Assembly: GCF_029867415.1 (NCBI RefSeq)
Contig: NC_081184.1
Location: 73,816,364-73,880,363, forward strand
DNA from: Vicia villosa
Lineage: Eukaryota > Streptophyta > Magnoliopsida > Fabales > Fabaceae
Direction of reading: 5' to 3'
DNA: 64,000 bases
How positions within the stretch are numbered: the first letter of the stretch is position 1; the number at the start of each line of letters is the position of its first letter. The translations under genes were made by a program, and so were the position numbers. The notes under the pieces are model-generated. The model was not told where the DNA came from, searched no databases, and was given only the letters and a program-made list of their open reading frames with translations. Shown in pieces: positions 11,373-22,375 of the stretch.

Positions 11373-12658
11373 TGTTGAAGCGGTAAAGCGGCAAGCAACA
11401 AAAGTTTTGGAAGTATTCATCCGGGAATTATCGTGTCCACAGAGATTGGTGAGAAGAACTGCAGTTCGACTATCTCGCGTTCTAAGTTTCATGATTTGGG
11501 TGCGGAAAGGTAAATGCGGGAAAAGTAAATAAAAGCAGATAAACAATCTCAATAGCCTAAGAGAAATAGTTATGGAATTGCATTTCGTTCTACCCGTCGA
11601 ATACTTAAATCTGAAGATCTATCGCTCGACACTCACAATACGCATCAACATCACCGGGCATCACTCGAGATGCCACATCGGTGCCCATGTCTGCAACACC
11701 GACGAAAGCTCAACCGTACTATTCACATCAGCGATTTCTCCACCGACACAAACAACACGGAGGCATTAGACTCGATACCCACTACGATTGTTAGTCCTGA
11801 ATCCATGTCTGCAACCCAGAAACTAACAGTTATCATTCCTAATCAAGATCTATGGTGTCCATGTCTGCAACAACACAAATCCAGAGCATTTAAGCAAAAA
11901 GATCAAGAACAACAACAATGAAGATTTGTAAAGCGAATATATAAACGATCCCAAGATCCACAAATATACATACAATAAGAGTAGAAACATACATACAACA
12001 CCCACCATTGGAATGAAACAAAGGGAAGAGAGAAGATGAACCGGAAAGATCTCACCGGTACAATGAAATCGAGTCAGATCCATGATCAATCCACATGACG
12101 TCGCACCCAATGGTGTTTCCTAAGCCTCTAAACTGCCAAAAAAGGATCAGAGCTCAACTTGTCAAGAAGAGGTGATAAAAAACCTAAAAAATCTGTTATT
12201 AACTATTTATACAAAACTGAGTTTCGCAGTGGGCGCGACGCGCCCTATTTCAGTGCGACGCGCCCTATATAAATTTACCAAACCGCCCTAGAGCGCGAAG
12301 CGCCCTAATCCGGCGCGACGCGCCCTAACTTCTGCCAGACTATGTTCTTCAAACTCAAAGAGGGCGCGACGCGCCCTACAGCGCGCGAAGCGCCCTGCAC
12401 CAGAACAGCAGAATTATTTTCTCTTTGCTCTCGCAGCCGTGTCTTCGACACTTTATTCCTCAAGGCTCCAAAAACGCAAGAATACCTACAAAAATACAAC
12501 AAAACTATCAAACGGTATAAAAGTGTATGAAAATACATCTATTCACAAAGTATACGTATTTACACAAAAACGGGGAATTATTCAAACGGTATTAACAAAA
12601 AGCATTGATAAGTGCCACTATTTACATACACAAATTAACTACAATTTGGCACTTAACA
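11373..12658 (-). repeat. 3' LTR of the nested element
   Basis: 1286 bp, same length as the partner LTR at 14482-15767. In sense orientation it is preceded by a purine-rich tract (GTTGGGGAGAG) at about 12660-12674. Confidence 0.88.
12203..12396 (-). promoter_or_regulatory. LTR core promoter with CG-rich palindromic units
   Basis: On the minus strand, TATAAATAG (12203-12211) lies just downstream of a CG-rich block at 12231-12396. The block holds six variants of a palindromic unit, the best being GGGCGCGACGCGCCC. The surrounding LTR is AT-rich. The equivalent block in the 5' LTR is 15340-15505 with its TATA at 15312-15320. Position just upstream of the TATA suggests a U3 regulatory array; no factor is known to me. 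Confidence 0.5.
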
Positions 12659-14481
12659 ACTCTCCCCAACTAGAATCTGTTTGTCCTCAAACAGGGCCAA
12701 ACATTCAAAGAATTAAAAGTAAAAATCCAAAGAATCAAGAATCAACAAAGTTTAGAAAAACGAAACAATTGTACGGTTCAAACAAAAATGTACGAACAAA
12801 GTAAATACTTACCACTATCCTACAATGACATCATGAAAATGAAACGATTCCTAAGTACAAAAATTCATACAAAACATCCTAAAACAAAACAAGCTCAATA
12901 ATGAATCACGCCTAGCAAAAACTCATCGATAGATGAAATACACCGAAAGGTGAGGACTTTGAACACTCATCCAACAATCTTGCAAACAATAGACAAAATT
13001 ATGCATTCATCCAAAAATAGTATCGAAAATGCAACGGCACGAATCACAAGGGCTTTCAAGGTTGTAATGTGGCTCGGTTAACAAACAAATGATAAGTCCT
13101 AAAGCTAATCGAAACAAAAACTTGCCTAAACCTAAGGGAGTAATTACTTCCACAAAGTTTCAAACAATATAATTTCAATCCAACTTTTCTCTTTATCACA
13201 AATTGTCAAACCAAAACATAATACTTATTAGCACACTCTTATTCCAAACTCTTTTTGTTCTTATCTTTTTCAAACTTTTCTCTTTTTTCTTTCTTTTTCT
13301 TTTCTTTTCTTTCCACTACCTCATATCAATCACATCATAAAGAGGCAAACACCTTCTCCCCAACTTGAATTCAACCATATTATCAAAGTGTGAATACTCC
13401 CTACTTTCTAAGGCAAGGTAAAAATTCAAACCAAAAAACATGGTTGAGGGTTCAAGAAAACAAAGAATCAACATCCATACACATATGAAAACCAAAAGCT
13501 CATAGACAAGCATTAAGCAAAAACAATATGGAGATTGACAAAAAGGCTCAAAAGGGGTTACTAATGGTCACACACTCACAAGGTAAAATGAAATTTGGCT
13601 TATGGTAGTTGTGCTCAAAATCAAACAAGTGCCTTGATCACTTTCGTGCATTCACAAAATCAATACAGACGAAAGATTAAACATAATAATATCCAGTTAA
13701 AACAAGAAATGTCGGTCACTCACATATATACACAATGGAAAGCCACCTCACATTTATGGTAAAAAGGAAAAACTAATTGTGATTCAAGTCATGAGCAAGT
13801 TATGCAAAAAGAATGAATAGTATGAAAAGTGTACAAATGAAAAGTCTCCAAAATATGCTATGCTATAGAAAGCGATAAACGAGTACCTTGCCACGTACAA
13901 ATTTGAACAATCATTACCGCACAATTGGCATGTTGAATCAATCAAAATTGGAGAATTATCAAATGCGACTCCAAGTAACCGGGCCAAAATTTGAGTCAAA
14001 ACACAAACAAAAGAATTAAAAATAAATCGATAAAATACTATACTATAAAGCCTTGGTGTAAGTGGGAAAAAGGCGAGCCGAGTGACCCGTTAAAAAGAGG
14101 TCACTGGCCAAAAGCAACCCAGCGCGCGACGCACCCAAGAGCGCGCGACGCGCGCTACACCAGAAAAACCAGACCAGTCTAAAAAGACAGATTTTTCAGT
14201 GAGCCACCACTTAACACCTACACAACTCAATTACAGAAAAACAGAAAAATAAAACCGTTGGGGTGCCTCCCAACAAGCGCTCGTTTAACGTCGTTAGCTC
14301 GACGCCTTTATTGTTTCGCGAATGGTAAGAAACTTCCTCGCGGTACGCCAATGCTTTCGCCTCAAACGCAACCTAAAGAAAATGACCTGCCCAAACACTT
14401 AATCAAAACTATACGAAACTTAAAACATAAAACCATCGCAATGCGATTAATCTCAACCAATCCCCGGCAACGGTGCCATTT
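12659..14481 (-). other. Non-coding internal region of the nested element
   Basis: No plausible protein. It contains a long pyrimidine-rich run at about 13255-13315 (purine-rich in the sense strand) and another CG-rich stretch at 14121-14160 (GCGCGCGACGC variants) like those in the LTRs. Short ORFs here have no family features. Confidence 0.7.
14461..14478 (-). promoter_or_regulatory. Primer binding site of the nested element, tRNA-Asp-like
   Basis: Minus strand TGGCACCGTTGCCGGGGA, one base different from the tRNA-Asp site of the host element, three bases from the 5' LTR at 14482. It fixes the orientation of the nested element. Confidence 0.85.
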
Positions 14482-15767
14482 TGTTGAAGCGGTAAAGCGG
14501 CAAGCAACAAAAGTTTTGGAAGTATTCATCCGGGAATTATCGTGTCCACAGAGATTGGTGAGAAGAACTGCCGTTCGACTATCTCGCGTTCTAAGTTTCA
14601 TGATTTGGGTGCGGAAAGGTAAATGCGGGAAAGGTAAATAAAAGCAGATAAACAATCTCAATAGCCTAAGAGAAATAGTTATGGAATTGCATTTCGTTCT
14701 ACCCGTCGAATACTTAAATCTGAAGATCTATCGCTCGACACTCACAATACGCATCAACATCACCGGGCATCACTCGAGATGCCACATCGGTGCCCGTGTC
14801 TGCAACACCGACGAAAGCTCAACCGTACTATTCACATCAGCGATTTCTCCACCGACACAAACAACACGGAGGCATTAGACTCGATACCCACTACGATTGT
14901 TAGTCCTGAATCCATGTCTGCAACCCAGAAACTAACAGTTATCATTCCTAATCAAGATCTATGGTGTCTATGTCTGCAACAACACAAATCCAGAGCATTT
15001 AAGCAAAAAGATCAAGAACAACAACAATGAAGATTTGTAAAGCGAATATATAAACGATCCCAAGATCCACAAATATACATACAATAAGAGTAGAAACATA
15101 CATACAACACCCACCATTGGAATGAAACAAAGGGAAGAGAGAAGATGAACCGGAAAGATCTCACCGGTACAATGAAATCGAGTCAGATCCTTGATCAATC
15201 CACATGACGTCGCACCCAATGGTGTTTCCTAAGCCTCTAAACTACCAAAAAAGGATCAGAGCTCAACTTGTCAAGAAGAGGTGATAAAAAACCTAAAAAA
15301 TCTGTTATTAACTATTTATACAAAACTGAGTTTCGCAGTGGGCGCGACGCGCCCTATTTCAGTGCGACGCGCCCTATATAAATTTACCAAACCGCCCTAG
15401 AGCGCGAAGCGCCCTAATCCGGCGCGACGCGCCCTAACTTCTGCCAGACTATGTTCTTCAAACTCAAAGAGGGCGCGACGCGCCCTACAGCGCGCGAAGC
15501 GCCCTGCACCAGAACAGCAGAATTATTTTCTCTTTGCTCTCGCAGCCGTGTCTTCGACACTTTATTCCTCAAGGCTTCAAAAACGCAAGAATACCTACAA
15601 AAATACAACAAAACTATCAAACGGTATAAAAGTGTATGAAAATACATCTATTCACAAAGTATACGTATTTACACAAAAACGGGGAATTATTCAAACGGTA
15701 TTAACAAAAAGCATTGATAAGTGCCACTATTTACATACACAAATTAACTACAATTTGGCACTTAACA
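14482..15767 (-). repeat. 5' LTR of the nested element
   Basis: 1286 bp, nearly identical to 11373-12658. TATAAATAG at 15312-15320 (minus) with six CG-rich palindromic units immediately upstream at 15340-15505. Confidence 0.88.
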
Positions 15768-16023
15768 AGTAGTGAGGCAACCCCATAACCTTTGGTTCCT
15801 TGATGTTGTGAAAGATGAGAGCACCTTCACGTGCCCATTTGACACTTTTACTTTTAGAAGAACATTCTTTGATCCTGGAATAAAAGGCGAAGGAGCTAAA
15901 CCACTTTTTAAGGACGATGAGAATTATCGAAAGCTAGTCCATGAGAGCCCCACTTTGGAAGAAGAGAATATAGAAGACCTCTCTTTGGGAAAGGCAGCTT
16001 ATGTGATCACTTATCCCCCTTGA

Positions 16024-17009
16024 CTACTCGGGTGTGTTCTTTCCTTTCTCTCACTCATATTTTATATTAATGTTCTTTCATTAAGGACAATGTATGTCTT
16101 AAGTGTGGGGGAGAGAATCATTTATTTGTTTTGTTTTCTTTCAATTTTTTTTGTTTTTGTTTTAATTTCAACCAATAAAAAAATGCATCTTCTTGAAAGT
16201 TTTACGCTATAGACTGATTTGAGTCGAGTTTGTGGAGACGTGGGAAAAATTCATAAGATCGGTATCGTTCTAACACCGTAAGTCTCCTGCATATGGAAAT
16301 CGATTTGAATTTTTTTATTATGTTTTAGCCTTAAATTCTCATTCTCTGACAGCTCTTGAGTAGTTTATTTCAGCAGTCGGCACCATCTCTCACACACTTT
16401 ACGCAGGGAAGCCGATGAATATAAGTGAATGTTCCGAAAAGAAAAAAAAGAAAAGAAAAAGGTAATACACCTTCTAAGTTTGGTGATCCTTACCCGGTCA
16501 CTTAACCCAACGGTTGTGTAATCTTCAAAAAAAAGTTTTCAAAACTCTGTGTTAGTTGGTTCAGCGGTTTCTGGTGCTGAACTTGGTAGGGAGGATTACG
16601 GTCCGATCCCCCGCAACTACATCTGAGTAAGCAAAGGGTTATGCCACGCAAGTACCGGAACCCCGTGCAAAAGGATCAGAGTCACTGACCGGTTGTCCTG
16701 CTATAAGTGTGTGGAGATAACGGGCTTAATGTGATTGCGCCTGAATGAAAAAGAGCAAAAAGGATGAGTAAGTTAGGCTATGGTATAATAATATGGTTTG
16801 AATTGGTTTGTGTATTTAGGAGGCTTATGTCTGCATATCTGTGGTTAGTGTTCTTACGATGTCCTTAGTGTGCAAGATTAGTACCTGTCGATGCAAACTT
16901 ACCCGAAGAAGATTGGTAGCCTAGGATGAGTAACTGTTGATGTATTTCTGCTTTCTTCGTTTTGTTTTTCATTTTGCTCAGAGTGCAAAAGTTCAAGTGT
17001 GGGGGAATT
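16024..17009 (+). other. Non-coding 3' part of internal region 2
   Basis: Near-identical to 8001-8987, including the tRNA-like stretch (about 16548-16620) and the polypurine tract ending at 17009. Confidence 0.75.
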
Positions 17010-18081
17010 TGATCAGTGCATTTTAATGCACATTCCTCTACGTTTGTACTTATACATTTCCTTGATTTGCTTGTCTTATTTTTGTATTTTATAATGTTTT
17101 TATATTTTAATTTATTTTTATTGTTATTTGATTTTCGTATTTAATTTTCAGCTTTAACAGTCTGCACCGAAACGATCATATCTGGAGTTTCAGGAATCCG
17201 ATTGAGGCGTTCTAATAATCGCCGGAAAGCTAAGAGAAAGAGCTACAATTTTCGTGTTGGAGTCAAAGTCAAATTCTGAACTCATAATTTCTTGAAATTC
17301 GTTGAAGTTGCAGCACTAGTTTTTTATTTAGTTTTGGATCGTTAGTTTTGGGCCTGGGTTATGTCTGTTTGACCCAGTTGAGTTATGACCCGAATTCTTG
17401 TTTCTCTCTAGTACCTAGGTCTGGCCGTAGTGTTCATATCACTTTTTACTTTTCACCAAATAATTTTGAAAGCTTTGTACGAATGATGAGGAACTAATCC
17501 CCGAAGGCAATTTCTGCTGGTTATGGTTTCCGCCGATACTTTGAGGTTCTTATATTTTCCAATTAATCTATTTCCTTTCAATTATAATCTTTGATATGTT
17601 GTTTGCTTAATTCGATATTATCCAAGGTTAGATTGATTAATTTCGATGATTGCATGTTCCTATACTTTAATCGCGTTTGCTTAATCCGCGTATGTTTGTC
17701 GTGTTTGCTTAATTCACGATTGCTATATATAATCCGTTTGCTTAATTCGGGAATTAGGAACATACATCACATAATATCAATTGCGCTTGTATAATTGTTT
17801 TTATAATCGAAAAGGGAATAGAACCCGCTTGTGAGTTGGAAATTATTTGGATCGATGATAAGTTAGGAAGCTAAAACAGTAGATTAATCGTTTCAACTTA
17901 TTTTGATAATCACTTATTTTAAACACTTTTTGTTAATCAGAAACCAAAAAACCCCCTAAATCAATTTACCTTTGGTTAATATACAACGAGAATCCTTGTG
18001 ATACGATACGCGAGTCACTTGTCGCTTTCTACGGTTTTATTCAAAACAACTCGTTTTTGATCTGCGCGCGACAGCGGATCA
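17010..18081 (+). repeat. LTR C of the tandem array
   Basis: 1072 bp. It is followed by AATTGGC, identical to the first seven bases of the internal leader, before MITE sequence resumes at 18088. No target duplication matches the ACATG to the left of LTR A. Confidence 0.85.
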
Positions 18082-18167
18082 AATTGGCAATTTGTTAGTT
18101 TTTTATTGGATGACAGTGTAAAACTATTTTACACTGTGAGTGCATATCCATTAAATCCTTAGTCTAT

Positions 18168-20017
18168 TTATATTTTTTTATAATATTTAATTTTAGGAGT
18201 AATATTATTCACATTATTAAATAATTTTGAGTAATTCAATTTATACATCATTGCCTACACCAAATACTTACATCGTATACACTGTTCACGGTATAAATAC
18301 GATGAACAGTCTTTTTTATTAAAATAATATTATTTATAAAAAATAAATTTTTTTACAAAAAAATATTTCTTTTTAAAATTTATTTTATAATACAAATATA
18401 TATTATTAACCAACTTCACAATTTCATTAAGCACAAAAATATACGTCATTAACAATTTATTCTATTTATAATTTATTAACCACTTTCACTATTTCATTAA
18501 CCAATAAAATACATATTATTAAACATGTTCAGACACTAAATTATAAATGTATTAATCAACATTTACATTTCATTGACCAACTTTATTTTACTATTTAATT
18601 TTTTTTTATATTTGAAAACTCATTAACCTAGTTATGAACTGTATTAACCAACTTAATACATAATATTAACCAAAGTTAGTTTAGTACGTAAGACTTAATA
18701 TTTCATATCGGAACACTCGATAACCAAACTGTGAACTATATTAGCCAATTTATAATATTCAATTAACCAACTTTACTTTATAACTTAAAAATACTTTTTA
18801 TGTCAGAATATATATTAACCAAACTCTGAAATACATAACCAAATCTTGTTCTTACAAGAAGCCAACCATTCAGACGTAGGTGCAGGTTCCTTTAAACTGG
18901 GTTACCAATTGATTGTATTAATTATTTCTTTTATGCTCCATCATCTTATATAAGTTATGGTGATTTTGGTGTAACTTGTCGAACCAATTGACATGACATC
19001 GCGTTCGACATCTGTCCCATGAGGAACAAAATTTTAGCTTTTCAAATATCTATTTAGATTTGAATCGAACCACGAACTGAACCAAATTACATTTAAAATA
19101 ACCAAACTAGTTATATTATTCATGAACCAAATTGTGTTTTAATAATGTATTCACTAACCACACTTTCAATATCTACGGTTGGGTGAACAGTTACTAATTG
19201 TTAAAACATTGCACATCAAACTGCAAACATCATTGCAAACACTAACCATCTTTTCTTCTTTTTTTTTTCCGATTAATTTAAAACTAACAAAATGGAAATA
19301 ATCAGAGTTATGAATCATGTTGTTTCTGACGCATATTGCTTACAACGCTTTCACTTAGGGGTGTTCATAATTCATGAACTGCACTGAACCAAACTGCATT
19401 TATAGTTCAGTTCAATTTGCAAAACCCACTTCAATAAAAATCCAGTTAACTGTTAAAATAGTTTCAATTCAATTTAAAACTAATTTAAAACCAGTTTATA
19501 CTTTTAAATTAGTTTATAATCAGTTTGCAATTTAAACCAATATTATATTTTAAATTCTTTAAAATCTTTATTTAATTTCATAAAATAATTATATTTTCAA
19601 AATATTTATTTTAAAAAAAACGTTATGGATTAAAGTAAATTTCTCTCAATGTTATTACAGGCTGTAGGTGGTTTAATTTTAGACATTTTTAAATAATTTT
19701 TTCCCCTACTAATTTAAATGGATGAATAAATGAGATGGTATACATCTCCTTCTGCTATCAACTACTAACTTTTTCTAATATTAATTCAAATTTTTGATTA
19801 GCTGTTTTTGACAAAATCTTTGAATTAAACTGTGATGTTGTTTTGTATTTTTTTCACATTTTGTGTAAACGAAAGCAGCTCAAGAGTGATCATGCAATTT
19901 ACGTCAGCGTATAATGCAATATATGTGTCCACATTTGTTGTACTTTTGCACCATTGAAATAGTCTTATAACACTACATTGGATGTATTATTATTGTGGAG
20001 TTTTTTCATTTTAAGGT
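18168..20017. other. AT-rich sequence with degenerate ATTAACCAA repeats
   Basis: No gene recognised. Between about 18400 and 18860 the phrase ATTAACCA (and one-base variants) recurs more than ten times at irregular spacing. Around 19370-19520 are repeated phrases of the type CAGTTCAATT/AACCAGTTTATA. Both look like remnants of old repeats. Confidence 0.4.
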
Positions 20018-20201
20018 GAGCATTGCTATGCTTACACCCAAATATTTACACCTATGCTTACACCTTATAAAATACTGCAACAATTTGTATTTAATAATAT
20101 TAAAAACAAAGTAAAAAAATAATTATTAAAAATAGCAACAGAATCAAACCGTATAAAAATACGGTGTATATGTCATTGTTGGTGTAAAAATAACATTCTT
20201 G
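20018..20201. mobile_element. Mutator-type MITE
   Basis: 184 bp with a perfect 9-bp duplication TTTTAAGGT at 20009-20017 and 20202-20210. Imperfect inverted ends (GAGCATTGCTATGCTTACACC against CAAGAATGTTATTTTTACACC) resemble those of the MITE at 196-576, so the two are probably one family. Confidence 0.75.
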
Positions 20202-20227
20202 TTTTAAGGTTACGGTCCCAAAACAAG

Positions 20228-20229
<2 letters not shown>

Positions 20230-20289
<60 letters not shown>
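20230..20289. repeat. (TAA)n microsatellite, about 20 units
   Basis: An uninterrupted TAA/ATA repeat of about 60 bp. Confidence 0.95.
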
Positions 20290-21124
20290 TAAAAAACATG
20301 CTCATAAACATTTATAAATTTACTAGCTACTTACTCTTAAACTCTTAAAATTCTAATATCTTTCATAGAGTTATAAAATTAAACATTTGTTGAATGGATT
20401 CATGATACATGTACTTGAATAATGTAGTTTATAGTTGAATAAATTCATGATAGGTAGAATTAGTCCAACTTTTGATCAAGAGGTTATGACTTAAATTATT
20501 ATTCAGATTTTTTTTAAAAAAATATTTAATCTATAGGAAAAAATGTATTTTTATAATTTTTTCCCCAAAATTTATTATTTTTGTTTTAGAGAAAAAAAAA
20601 TTTTTTTGAAAAATTTTTTTTGAAAAAAGATTTATTTTTTATGAAAAACTAATTTATATAAAATTAAAATAGTTTATAAAAGGAAACTGATTCTGAACCG
20701 GTTTTAAACTGAATTTGAATTGTTTAAATTAAATGGTTAAGTTCATTAACCATTTAAATGGTTCAATTATTTTATTGTACAGTTTAAGTATACACTTCAT
20801 TTAACCATATTTTTGAACAACTCTAGTTTCAGTAGCACCGAGGTTTGAAATATGCCTTTGAATTAAAAAGAAATAACTTCGTCACTGTTAGAGTAATATA
20901 TGAAATTTGTTGGAAACAGTGGATCTAACATCATCCATATTGTGGAAAGCGAGGTTCTTGGGGAGTTCAGTTATGTGACTGTAGAGGTGTGAAAAGCGAG
21001 GTTTTGAAGGTGAAACTAATGTAGATTCAGAGTTACTATTTGAATATTGAATTAGTACAAAACAGTTTGATTCGACAATGAAGTGCACTAAACCACTGAA
21101 TTAGTTCAGTTTGGTTGTAGTGAA
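20290..21124. other. AT-rich sequence, no gene recognised
   Basis: Low-complexity A/T runs at 20500-20660 and repeated GGTTTTAAACTGAA/AATGGTTCAATT phrases at about 20690-20800. No supported feature. Confidence 0.4.
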
Positions 21125-21132
21125 ATGATTTC

Positions 21133-21412
21133 GACGGCCGGCCCAACCTGATTAGAGGTCTAAAGTAAATTTTAAAGTGACGTCTTTAAAATTTATTTCA
21201 AAATATTAATTTTGTGGTTGTTAAGAGTTGAACTAAGTACCAATAGAAAAAGAGACCTATATATTAACAATTCAACTACAATAATATATGTAATTCAAAT
21301 GTCATTATGTATTTTTATATCTAAATAAATAAAAAATTTGAGGCTTTTTTAACCCCAAATTTTTGAGGCCTAAAGCTCTAGCTTTAGTAGCTTGGCCCTT
21401 GGGCTGACCCTG
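21133..21412. mobile_element. hAT-type MITE
   Basis: 280 bp flanked by a perfect 8-bp duplication ATGATTTC (21125-21132 and 21413-21420). The ends GACGGCCGGCCCAA and (reverse complement) CAGGGTCAGCCCAA match the CAGGG(C)CGGCCC style of hAT termini. The interior is AT-rich and non-coding. Eight-base duplications are characteristic of hAT elements. Confidence 0.85.
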
Positions 21413-21644
21413 ATGATTTCAGTCGGTTCAATTATTTTTGAGAATTTCTTTGTAGATCCTCCTATGGGAAGAATCTCCAACGAAAACTCAAAAAACATCC
21501 CTATTTCAAAAATGCATTTTTGAAGTAATTTTTTTTCTAGATTTTTTCAGAATTCAGAAATGAATCTTCGAAAACATCAATTGGAATTGTTTTCGGATAT
21601 GCATTTCCAAAAACACCTACTTTTAGGAGTTTCGAAAGTATATT

Positions 21645-21708
21645 TTCAAAAAATGCATGCTAACACCCGAAAAATGCATGCTAACACCCAAAAAATGCAT
21701 GCTAACAT
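21645..21708. repeat. Short tandem repeat, three units of about 18 bp
   Basis: Three copies of AAATGCATGCTAACA separated by C/A-rich links. Confidence 0.8.
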
Positions 21709-22079
21709 TTATCTAAATTATATTAAAATTTAAAAACTCCAAAATGTTACACTTTATTTTTTTAAAATAAAATTATAAGTGAACCACTGAGGAAATCCTC
21801 TCACTCAGTTAAATTATTATTTTTTTCATAAATTGTGTTCATATGAAATTACCTATTTACTTGCGAAATTTTCTACAGAACTATAAATTTTTCCATGAAA
21901 AATTTTACTTGTAGATTTTACAAATTTTCGCAGGTTACTTGATTTTTCGTTGATTTCTGTCACTTACTAAAATAAGATCCTACAACAATTTTATTCAAGA
22001 AATTATAATGAAAAATAAAGACAATATCTTTATAGACGTCTCTGACTTCTTAACAACCCGTGGTGGAAAATTCAAAATA

Positions 22080-22258
22080 CTTCTACAATTTGAAAGTGCA
22101 TCTCCGAAGATATTTTTTTTTAAGACACTTTTTTTTGGGAAAGGGGTGTCTTCGGAGATGCATATCTGAAATATTCTAGACACTTTTTTAAGACACTTTT
22201 TTTTTGAAAAAGGAGTGTCTTCGGAGATGCATATCTGAAATATTCTAGACACTTTTTT
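22080..22258. repeat. Tandem 60-70 bp repeat containing TTCGGAGATGCAT
   Basis: Two tandem units with the core GTGTCTTCGGAGATGCATATCTG followed by a T-rich run, plus a partial third. The core is a decayed form of the palindrome TTCGGAGATGCATCTCCGAA seen in the MULE ends at 54.8-59.1 kb. Confidence 0.7.
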
Positions 22259-22375
22259 TCGGAGGTCACTGTTCTTGCATCAAATGGTTCCAGCCCCTCC
22301 CAATCATAGCTGCGGTGATCGAACTGTGGTCCTCCCTACTAAATTCAGCGCCAATCACCACTAATCCAACTAATG
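22259..22375 (-). mobile_element. tRNA-derived SINE (minus strand, 3' end truncated)
   Basis: On the minus strand: GGTGATTGGCGCTGAATTTAG (A-box region), then AGTTCGATCACC (B-box), then GATTGGGAGGGGCTGGAACC, the typical body of legume SINEs. The 3' end stops at GACCTCCG against the tandem repeat at 22080-22258. The SINE at 54429-54565 has the same plan. Confidence 0.7.

Larger units (their letters stand above)
11373..15767 (-). mobile_element. Nested non-coding LTR retrotransposon (4395 bp, LARD-like)
   Basis: Two LTRs of 1286 bp each (11373-12658 and 14482-15767) flank an 1823-bp internal region. The element is bounded by a perfect 5-bp duplication AGTAG (11368-11372, 15768-15772). The primer site and polypurine tract show it runs on the minus strand, opposite to its host element. 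LTRs end TGTTAAGTG...TTCAACA in sense orientation. I count about 7 differences between the LTRs (roughly 0.5 percent), so insertion is recent. No retroviral ORF is present, so movement must have depended on proteins from another element. Confidence 0.9.
10499..16023 (+). pseudogene. Second gag-pol remnant ORF, split by a nested element
   Basis: Near-identical to the ORF at 6876-8000. The reading frame runs from 10499 to the insertion site at 11372 and resumes at 15773, ending at 16023. The two parts match the first copy on either side of the insert, with the 5-bp duplication AGTAG at the break. Only a few substitutions separate the copies. The insertion cuts it after about residue 291 (of 374). 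Confidence 0.85.
5365..18081 (+). mobile_element. Tandem non-autonomous Ty3-type LTR array: LTR-internal-LTR-internal-LTR
   Basis: Three LTRs of exactly 1072 bp (5365-6436, 8988-10059, 17010-18081) share the ends TGATCAG...GGATCA. Between them are two internal regions of about 2.55 kb (the second after removing a 4.4-kb nested element). Each internal region starts with a primer site matching the 3' end of tRNA-Asp and ends with a purine tract (AAGTGTGGGGGAATT). Coding capacity is limited to one ORF made of gag and pol pieces; no catalytic RT, RNase H or integrase core is present. Gag similarity and the tRNA-Asp primer point to the Athila/Tat side of Ty3/gypsy. A shared middle LTR is what unequal recombination between copies produces. 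I found no 5-bp target duplication at the outer ends. Confidence 0.85.
5254..18158. mobile_element. Mutator-type MITE split by an LTR-retrotransposon array
   Basis: The two arms (5254-5364 and 18088-18158) carry inverted copies of a motif close to GTGTAAAATAATTTTACACTGTC. They are bordered by a perfect 9-bp duplication TTAGTCTAT at 5245-5253 and 18159-18167. The intact MITE would have been about 180 bp; everything between the arms is the retrotransposon array. Confidence 0.75.

Noticed and set aside
12231..12396. CRISPR-like array of CG-rich repeats
   Set aside because: Units are variable palindromes without equal-length spacers, inside a plant LTR with its partner copy.
14258..14641. 127-aa ORF crossing the internal region and LTR of the nested element
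   Set aside because: It crosses the primer site and LTR border of a minus-oriented element, on the wrong strand, with no family features.
14779..15030. 83-aa ORFs duplicated at 11670-11921 and 14779-15030
   Set aside because: They are duplicated only because they lie in the two LTRs of the nested element; there is no codon or motif support.
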